From: an uncultured Eggerthellaceae bacterium
Lineage (GTDB): Bacteria; Actinomycetota; Coriobacteriia; Coriobacteriales; Eggerthellaceae
Assembly (NCBI GenBank): GCA_947632575.1
Contig: CANRPV010000011.1
Coordinates: 1 to 18,344 of the forward strand
Direction of reading: 5' to 3'
Length of the DNA stretch: 18,344 nucleotides
Below are positions 13,555 through 18,344 of the stretch, one piece after another. The notes beneath the pieces are model-generated. The model saw only the letters and a program-made list of their open reading frames with translations. It made no database searches and was not told where the DNA came from. Both the position numbers and the translations under genes were made by a program. Every line of letters begins with the position of its first letter. Position 1 is the stretch's first letter.

Positions 13555-15753
13555 ATGCAAGGATCGTCCCAGCGTCCTTTAGACCGTTTGGCCGCGACAC
13601 TTTCTTTCGATGAAGATGTTCGCAAGGTTCGCTTGGTAAGTCCGGGCCGCGCTCAGGCTTTATCCCAGTTGGGTATCGAAAGCGTCCGGGATTTGCTGGA
13701 TCATTTTCCACGGCGCTATATCGACCTTTCCTCGGTCAAAACCATCGCTTCCGCCGCAATCGGACAATCCTGCACGATTCAAGGGCGCGTTCATGAGATC
13801 AAGCTCAAGCGCCCGCGACCTCGCCTTAGTTTGGTAGAACTCAGTTTGGTTGATGACACCGGCGTGCTTATCTGCACCGTGTTTCGACAGCCTTGGCTAA
13901 TGGACTCTATCAAAGCAGGTGACAGTCTTGCTCTGGCGGGGAAAGTGGAGTTCTCCTACGGTTTCAAACGTATGACCAACCCCTTTATCGAGGCTCTCGG
14001 CGATGAGCCGATCAAGGGAAAAATCATTCCGGTTCATCCTGCTTGCGAGAAAATCTCAGCGGCGTGGATGCGGCGGCTCATAACTAATGGCTTAGAGTTA
14101 ACTCGAGGTCTTTTGGATCCGCTTCCTTTGGAACTGAGAGAAAAGTATCACCTGATGAGCCGTGGAGCTGCGCTTGAAGCCATCCATTTTCCTACCTCGA
14201 TGGATGAGGTCAAAGAGGCTCGCCGTCGTCTGGCCTATGAGGAGCTTCTGTTTCTTGAGTTGTTTTTGATGATTGAGGGAAATCGCCAGGAACCTGGCCT
14301 TCATGCCTTCGAGCATCGGGTGGACGGGCCGGCTGTGACAAGCCTGATGGAACATCTGCCGTTTGAGCTAACCGATGACCAGCGACAAGCTCAAGGAGAG
14401 CTTTTCCAAGTTCTTGCGGCACCAACTCCAGCAAATCATCTAATTCTCGGCGACGTGGGCACCGGTAAAACCATACTCGCTGCCTTCGGGGTGGCTGCGG
14501 CTGCTGATAGCAATGGTCAATCATTGTTTATGGCTCCCACCGAGGTGCTTGCCCAGCAGCATTTCGACAGTCTGTCGCCTTTGCTTTTGGCCTCCGGTAT
14601 TCGTTTGGGCTTGTTGACAGGCTCAACTCCGGCTCATGAGAGAGCAAAACTTCTTGAGGATTTCGCCTCAGGGCGTATCACTGGACTCATAGGGACTCAT
14701 GCTCTTCTTGAGGATGAGGTACGCGCACAGAATCTGAGCTTGGTGATCATCGATGAGCAGCAGCGCTTTGGCGTGGAACAGAGAGCGAGGATGCTTGCCA
14801 AAGGAGCGCTTCCCGACGCCGTCTATCTCACGGCGACCCCTATACCTCGCTCCCTGGCTCTAGCGCTTTTCGGAAACTTGAGTCTTTCGTATCTGCACGA
14901 AAAGCCACGCAAAGGCAGCGGACGCACCACCCAGGTGCTGACCAAAAGCCAAAAGGGTCAAGCCTATGACGCGGCTCTCGCGGCACTTAGTAGGGGAGAG
15001 CAGGTCTACGTGGTATGTCCTCTCATCGGTCTTGACGGCAAAGCGCGAGATGCCAAGGCGGCCCGCGCCTCGGAAGATGATGCGGAGGAAGAGGAGTTTC
15101 ATCCGCGTATAGCCATCGAATCCGAGGAGGATTTGAGCGGAGAAGATACTGTGGCCGCCACCAAAGAAGCCGAGTTGCTGCAATCCACCGTGTTTAGCGA
15201 TTATCGTGTCGGCCTTCTCTATGGTTCGCTGCCACCAGATCAAAAGCATGCGGTTATGGAAGGCTTTCGAAATGGGTCGATCGATGTGCTTGTGACCACG
15301 ACGGTCATTGAGGTGGGAGTCGATGTGCCCAATGCGACCGTGATGATCATAGAAGATGCGGATCGCTTCGGGCTTTCCCAGCTACACCAGTTGCGTGGTC
15401 GAGTAGGGAGAGGGGAAAAGCCCGGTCAGGTCTTTCTCATTTCCGCGTCAAAGCAAGAGGCAGCGCTTAAGCGACTGGCTGCGATGCAGTCCACCGATGA
15501 TGGCTTTGAGCTCGCCAGCTATGACTTATCTCTTCGCCGGGAGGGAGACATTCTTGGTAATCGTCAATCGGGCGCGTCGGTGCTTAAAATCGTGAACGTG
15601 ATACGCGATGGCCGCATCATTGAGGCCGCCCATCGCGACGCGGCGGAAATCATCGAGTGTGATCCTTATCTCGAGTCAATGGAGCATAAGGCCTTGGCGC
15701 GTGAATTGAGGCAGGTCTTTGACGAGGAGCATTCTCAGCTTGCGGGCGGCTAG
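13555..15753 (+). CDS. recG: ATP-dependent DNA helicase RecG
   Basis: A branch-migration helicase that remodels stalled forks and Holliday junctions. It has 732 residues. The N-terminal wedge/OB domain starts near VRKVRLVSPGRAQALSQLGI and DLLDHFPRRYIDL. Walker A is GDVGTGKT at 299-306, and motif II is D400-E-Q-Q, where the family usually has DEQH. LTATPIPRSLALALFGNL, TTTVIEVGVDVPNATVMII and QLHQLRGRVGRG are conserved. An acidic stretch at about 493-540, with several Asp and Glu runs, interrupts the second RecA-like domain. The 61 bp before the ATG have no strong ribosome binding site. The gene lies 18 bp before rsmD. Confidence 0.96.
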   Translation: MQGSSQRPLDRLAATLSFDEDVRKVRLVSPGRAQALSQLGIESVRDLLDHFPRRYIDLSSVKTIASAAIGQSCTIQGRVHEIKLKRPRPRLSLVELSLVDDTGVLICTVFRQPWLMDSIKAGDSLALAGKVEFSYGFKRMTNPFIEALGDEPIKGKIIPVHPACEKISAAWMRRLITNGLELTRGLLDPLPLELREKYHLMSRGAALEAIHFPTSMDEVKEARRRLAYEELLFLELFLMIEGNRQEPGLHAFEHRVDGPAVTSLMEHLPFELTDDQRQAQGELFQVLAAPTPANHLILGDVGTGKTILAAFGVAAAADSNGQSLFMAPTEVLAQQHFDSLSPLLLASGIRLGLLTGSTPAHERAKLLEDFASGRITGLIGTHALLEDEVRAQNLSLVIIDEQQRFGVEQRARMLAKGALPDAVYLTATPIPRSLALALFGNLSLSYLHEKPRKGSGRTTQVLTKSQKGQAYDAALAALSRGEQVYVVCPLIGLDGKARDAKAARASEDDAEEEEFHPRIAIESEEDLSGEDTVAATKEAELLQSTVFSDYRVGLLYGSLPPDQKHAVMEGFRNGSIDVLVTTTVIEVGVDVPNATVMIIEDADRFGLSQLHQLRGRVGRGEKPGQVFLISASKQEAALKRLAAMQSTDDGFELASYDLSLRREGDILGNRQSGASVLKIVNVIRDGRIIEAAHRDAAEIIECDPYLESMEHKALARELRQVFDEEHSQLAGG

Positions 15754-15771
15754 GCGTAAAGGGAGATAATC

Positions 15772-16368
15772 ATGAGGATCATCGCGGGCATATGCCGCGG
15801 ACGCAACTTAAAAGCTCCTAAAGGTATGAACACTCGTCCCACCACCGATCGCGTGAGAGAGTCACTGATGAGCATTATCTCCAGTGCTCGAGGAGGCTTT
15901 GAGGACGCCTTTTGCCTTGACGCTTTCGCCGGATCGGGCGCTTTGGGTTTCGAGGCGCTCTCGCGAGGCGCCGCGGCTGCATGCTTTTGCGATAAGAGTC
16001 CCCAGGCTATCGAGGTTTTGAAGGAAAACGCCCGAAGCCTCGGATTTAATGTGGGGCAGGCGATCATTCGCCGGACGGATTGCTTAAAATCGGCGACACC
16101 TACGCTTCATCGCCCCTATGATCTCGCGTTCCTTGATCCTCCTTATCGATTCGACCCCGCTGATATCATCGGCTTGGTCTCAGCGCTCGATCATCGAGGC
16201 GGATTGGATCAGAACTGCCTCATAAGCTATGAGCATGGGGCTGAGAGCTGTCCGCTGGTCGATAGGGCGCTCGAGAAGACGGTATTTGCGCTTGTCTCTA
16301 GGCGGACTTGGGGTGATACTGTCATAGACTTTATTCGCCGAGATCCCGAGGTTCTCACAAAGGATTAG
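15772..16368 (+). CDS. rsmD: 16S rRNA (guanine966-N2)-methyltransferase RsmD
   Basis: Methylates G966 of 16S rRNA using SAM. It has 198 residues. The N-terminal RIIAGICRGRNLKAP and TRPTTDRVRESLMSI are typical of the family. The SAM site is LDAFAGSGALGFEALSRG (49-66), and the catalytic motif is LDPPYRF (DPPY at 122-125). GGGAG lies shortly before the ATG. It sits between recG and coaD, a very common order. Confidence 0.95.
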   Translation: MRIIAGICRGRNLKAPKGMNTRPTTDRVRESLMSIISSARGGFEDAFCLDAFAGSGALGFEALSRGAAAACFCDKSPQAIEVLKENARSLGFNVGQAIIRRTDCLKSATPTLHRPYDLAFLDPPYRFDPADIIGLVSALDHRGGLDQNCLISYEHGAESCPLVDRALEKTVFALVSRRTWGDTVIDFIRRDPEVLTKD

Positions 16369-16427
16369 GCAGAAAGAGCAGATCAGAGCTCTCACGACGG
16401 TTCTTGTAACGATCAAGGAGAAGAACT

Positions 16428-16910
16428 ATGACGCGAGTGGTTATTCCGGGTACCTTCGATCCGATCACATCGGGGCATTTGGATATCATTACCCGTGCCG
16501 CACAAATCTTTGACGAGGTTATCGTGGGCGTTGCTGCTTCCCGGGCAAAGCATCCTCTCTTTGATCTTGAGAAGCGCACCGAATTCGTAAAGCAGGCGAC
16601 GCAATCGCTGCCGAATGTGCAGGCGAAGGCCTTTGACGGCTTGCTCGTGGATTTCGTGCAAGAGGTTGAGGCAACGGTTGTTGTCAAAGGCCTCAGAGCG
16701 ATCACGGACTTCGAATACGAGTTTCAGCAATCCGCCCTCAACGGCCAGTTGAACAATAAGATCGAAACCATGTTCATCATGTCGCCGCCGCAATACATGT
16801 TTCTTTCCTCATCTATCGTGCGCGAGATCGCCAGCCTTCATGGAGATTTCAGTGAATTTGTCCCCTCCTGTGTCGAAGAGGCGCTTTTAAGGGAATTCGA
16901 AGGGAAGTAG
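16428..16910 (+). CDS. coaD: Phosphopantetheine adenylyltransferase
   Basis: Makes dephospho-CoA from 4'-phosphopantetheine and ATP, the fourth step of CoA synthesis. It has 160 residues, the usual length. GTFDPITSGHLDII (8-21) holds the nucleotidyltransferase T/H-x-G-H signature with H17. The KGLRAITDFEYEFQ segment has Lys at 87 where Arg is usual (RGLR), while R90 is kept. FLSSSIVREIA is the ATP-binding segment near 126-135. AAGGAGAAG lies before the ATG. The gene is 59 bp after rsmD. Confidence 0.96.
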   Translation: MTRVVIPGTFDPITSGHLDIITRAAQIFDEVIVGVAASRAKHPLFDLEKRTEFVKQATQSLPNVQAKAFDGLLVDFVQEVEATVVVKGLRAITDFEYEFQQSALNGQLNNKIETMFIMSPPQYMFLSSSIVREIASLHGDFSEFVPSCVEEALLREFEGK

Positions 16911-16953
16911 TGACCGCTATCTGGCATAATGTTTTCGTTTAGCTACCGTACCC

Positions 16954-16980
16954 TTGCATTCTTTTGATGCGTGTTAGAAT
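16954..16980 (+). promoter_or_regulatory. Candidate extended -10 promoter for the SepIVA-like / yceD genes
   Basis: TGTTAGAAT (16972-16980) is an extended -10. TTGCAT at 16954-16959 is a possible -35 with a short 15-bp spacer. It would give a leader of about 85 nt. A second TATAAA lies at 17049-17054. Confidence 0.4.
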
Positions 16981-16987
16981 AAATAGG

Positions 16988-17047
16988 GTATACGTTAAAC
17001 AAACCTGCACAGGCTATAAACGGACCATAAACGCAGAAGTATACGTT
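16988..17047 (+). repeat. Short direct repeats in the leader of the SepIVA-like gene
   Basis: GTATACGTT occurs at 16988-16996 and 17039-17047, 51 bp apart. ATAAACG occurs at 17016-17022 and 17027-17033, 11 bp (one helical turn) apart. The first repeat lies just after one -10 candidate and the second just before the other. This resembles operator sites, but the binding factor is unknown. Confidence 0.55.
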
Positions 17048-17060
17048 GTATAAATTGGGT

Positions 17061-17066
17061 GGGGGG
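17061..17066 (+). promoter_or_regulatory. Ribosome binding site for the SepIVA-like gene
   Basis: A run of GGGGGG 7 nt before ATG 17074, unusual in being all G. It decides for ATG 17074 over GTG 17059. Confidence 0.5.
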
Positions 17067-17073
17067 ATTGACT

Positions 17074-17544
17074 ATGGACGAAACGGGTGTGCTTGGCTTA
17101 TTGGAGGAGCTTTCAATCCTCCTCGAAGATTCAAAGCCAGTGTTCGGTAAGAGCAGCTTTCGCCAGGTAGACGTGGCAGCAGCCTTCGAGATCATGGATG
17201 AAATCCGCGATACGTTCCCGGCTGAGTTCTCTCAGGCTCGTCAGATTGTGCGGGAGCGTCAAAGCTTGCTTGATGACGCCGAAGCTGAAGCCAACCGCAT
17301 GATCGAGGATGCGCGCAGCCAGGCCATGACCATCGCCAGCGAACAAGAAATCGTGAGAATCTCCCAGCAGCAGGCTGATACGATTCTGGCCGATGCCCGG
17401 GAATTGGAGCGTCAGACTCGTGCGGGAGCCGAGGATTACGCTGACGAGGTTTTCGGTCACGTAGAGCAAAGTCTCGACACCCTGCTTACCAACGCCCGTC
17501 GTTGTCGTGATCGTCTTAACTCAAACTCGATAGGACTGCGCTAA
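17074..17544 (+). CDS. SepIVA-like (DivIVA/ATP-synthase-b-like) coiled-coil protein
   Basis: A 156-residue, highly charged protein. From about residue 65 it is one long helix rich in Glu, Ala, Arg and Gln (DDAEAEANRMIEDARSQA, then QQADTILADARELERQTRAG), like DivIVA tails or the ATP synthase b stalk. In actinobacteria a gene of this kind (SepIVA, Rv2927c in M. tuberculosis, a septation factor) precedes the yceD gene; the same position is seen here, which supports a cell-division or envelope role by inference. G-run GGGGGG at 17061-17066 lies before ATG 17074. The in-frame GTG at 17059 is less likely because it overlaps the ribosome binding site. Confidence 0.78.
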   Translation: MDETGVLGLLEELSILLEDSKPVFGKSSFRQVDVAAAFEIMDEIRDTFPAEFSQARQIVRERQSLLDDAEAEANRMIEDARSQAMTIASEQEIVRISQQQADTILADARELERQTRAGAEDYADEVFGHVEQSLDTLLTNARRCRDRLNSNSIGLR

Positions 17545-17592
17545 ACATTTCCTTTCACTTCTCGAACTTTTCGAATTCGACGGAGGGGACAG

Positions 17593-18141
17593 ATGGACCC
17601 GATTCGTATTCACATAGCACCGGAACTCTTCGCGCCTGCGGAGAGTTCTCATTTTGAGGGCATTGCCGAATGGCCAATCTTGAAGGCAGGCCCCGATCTT
17701 TATAGCTTCGATGAGCCCATTCGCTGGTCGGTCGAGGTCACCAACACGGGGGATGCCTTTTTGGTGACGGGTACCGCCGAGGTGTTGGCGAAAACATCCT
17801 GCGCCCGATGCCTCGATGAGGTAAGCTTGCCTCTTTTTGGTGAGATAGAGGGCTATTACCTGATCGATCCTCAGGATTCAGCGCCGGAGGATATGGATGA
17901 GGATGAATTCGAATATCTTCCGGCCGATCATTCGATTGATGTGTCACCCTTGATTCAAGCTGCTCTTTTGCTTGAAGTCCCCTATGTCCCTCTCTGTAAA
18001 GATGATTGCAAAGGCCTCTGTCCAGAATGCGGTGCCAACCTCAATGAGGGTCCTTGCGGCTGTGAGCAGTCAAAAGAAGAGGATATTGCTACAAATCCTT
18101 TTGCTGCCTTAAAAGATCTCAAATTCGATAACGAAGGTTGA
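17593..18141 (+). CDS. yceD: YceD family protein (DUF177)
   Basis: A 182-residue protein of the DUF177 family, linked to large-subunit rRNA accumulation in plants and usually encoded just before rpmF in bacteria. TSCARCLDEVSLPL holds C70 and C73. The C-terminal part has LCKDDCKGLCPECGANLN with C135, C139, C143 and C146, followed by C155 and C157, a clear zinc-binding arrangement of the Gram-positive subgroup. The middle (about 92-110) is very acidic. GGAGGGG before ATG 17593 is strong. The usual neighbour rpmF is not next here. Confidence 0.9.
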   Translation: MDPIRIHIAPELFAPAESSHFEGIAEWPILKAGPDLYSFDEPIRWSVEVTNTGDAFLVTGTAEVLAKTSCARCLDEVSLPLFGEIEGYYLIDPQDSAPEDMDEDEFEYLPADHSIDVSPLIQAALLLEVPYVPLCKDDCKGLCPECGANLNEGPCGCEQSKEEDIATNPFAALKDLKFDNEG

Positions 18142-18162
18142 GGTCGCGGAAAGTAGCAAACG

Positions 18163-18344
18163 ATGGGAGTAGTAGACCTTAGACAGCTGGCCAAGCATCT
18201 CCTTTTTGCGGTGATAATGGGCGTTGTTGGGGCTGCTGTCTCCGCCGTTGTCGTTTTCGGGCTCACGGCTATCTTTGACTTTTATGTCGAACATCGCTGG
18301 CTTGTCGTGCTTTTACCTGTATTAGGCCTTGTCAGCCTTTGGCT
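18163..18344 (+). CDS. Probable ClC-family chloride channel/antiporter, N-terminal part, cut by window end
   Basis: The frame from ATG 18163 stays open to the window edge (60 codons). It begins MGVVDLRQLAKHLLFAVIMG, then a hydrophobic helix, then FDFYVEHRWLVVLLPVLGL. This order - helix, amphipathic stretch, H-x-W, L-L-P-x-x-G-L - resembles the start of bacterial ClC proteins, recalled from the family and not searched. Only the first membrane segment and the start of the second are visible, so another membrane protein is possible. It lies 21 bp after yceD, with a weak GGAAAG site. It is in the same frame as yceD but separated by TGA and TAG. Confidence 0.55.
   Translation, partial: MGVVDLRQLAKHLLFAVIMGVVGAAVSAVVVFGLTAIFDFYVEHRWLVVLLPVLGLVSLW

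Overview
The window is bacterial chromosome of medium GC and looks almost entirely like core (housekeeping) sequence. I see no mobile element, CRISPR array, rRNA or tRNA gene. The gene content suggests an actinobacterium of the class Coriobacteriia (inference). The block ispH - DUF512 radical-SAM protein - der - plsY - gpsA is known from clostridia and coriobacteria. The Nif3 / C4 zinc-ribbon pair and a SepIVA-like coiled-coil gene before a YceD (DUF177) gene are actinobacterial arrangements. No species can be fixed from the sequence alone.

Layout: (1) 1-4924, + strand: the 3' end of ispH, then a DUF512 protein, der, plsY and gpsA, tightly packed with overlaps or short gaps, probably one operon for isoprenoid, ribosome-assembly and phospholipid functions. 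(2) 4925-6248: a monocistronic ferritin-like gene (+) facing an Ogt/MGMT-like gene (-), with strong hairpins between them. (3) 6383-10132, + strand: rpe, a cysteine desulfurase, a PHP-family phosphatase and a Nif3-like metalloprotein. (4) 10223-11224: a C4 zinc-ribbon coiled-coil protein (+) converging on rpmB (-), with a bidirectional terminator between. (5) 11474-16910, + strand: asp23-like gene, fakA-like kinase gene, recG, rsmD, coaD. (6) 16911-18344: a promoter region with repeated short motifs, the SepIVA-like gene, yceD and the start of a probable ClC-type membrane protein cut by the window edge.

Three points stand out. A degenerate 15-nt tandem repeat runs across the ispH/DUF512 gene junction (about 342-519). 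It adds a pentapeptide-repeat tail to IspH and a pentapeptide-repeat head to the DUF512 protein, and both genes read the unit in the same phase although they lie in different frames. The Ogt-like protein (5760-6236) has Pro-Ser-His-Arg where the alkyl-accepting Cys should be, and several pocket residues are also lost, so it is better viewed as a non-transferase, alkyltransferase-like protein. The small ferritin-like protein at 5155-5535 resembles the encapsulin-associated ferritin-like family, but no encapsulin gene lies in the window. I found nothing that amounts to a complete new multi-gene system; the rest is conserved housekeeping.
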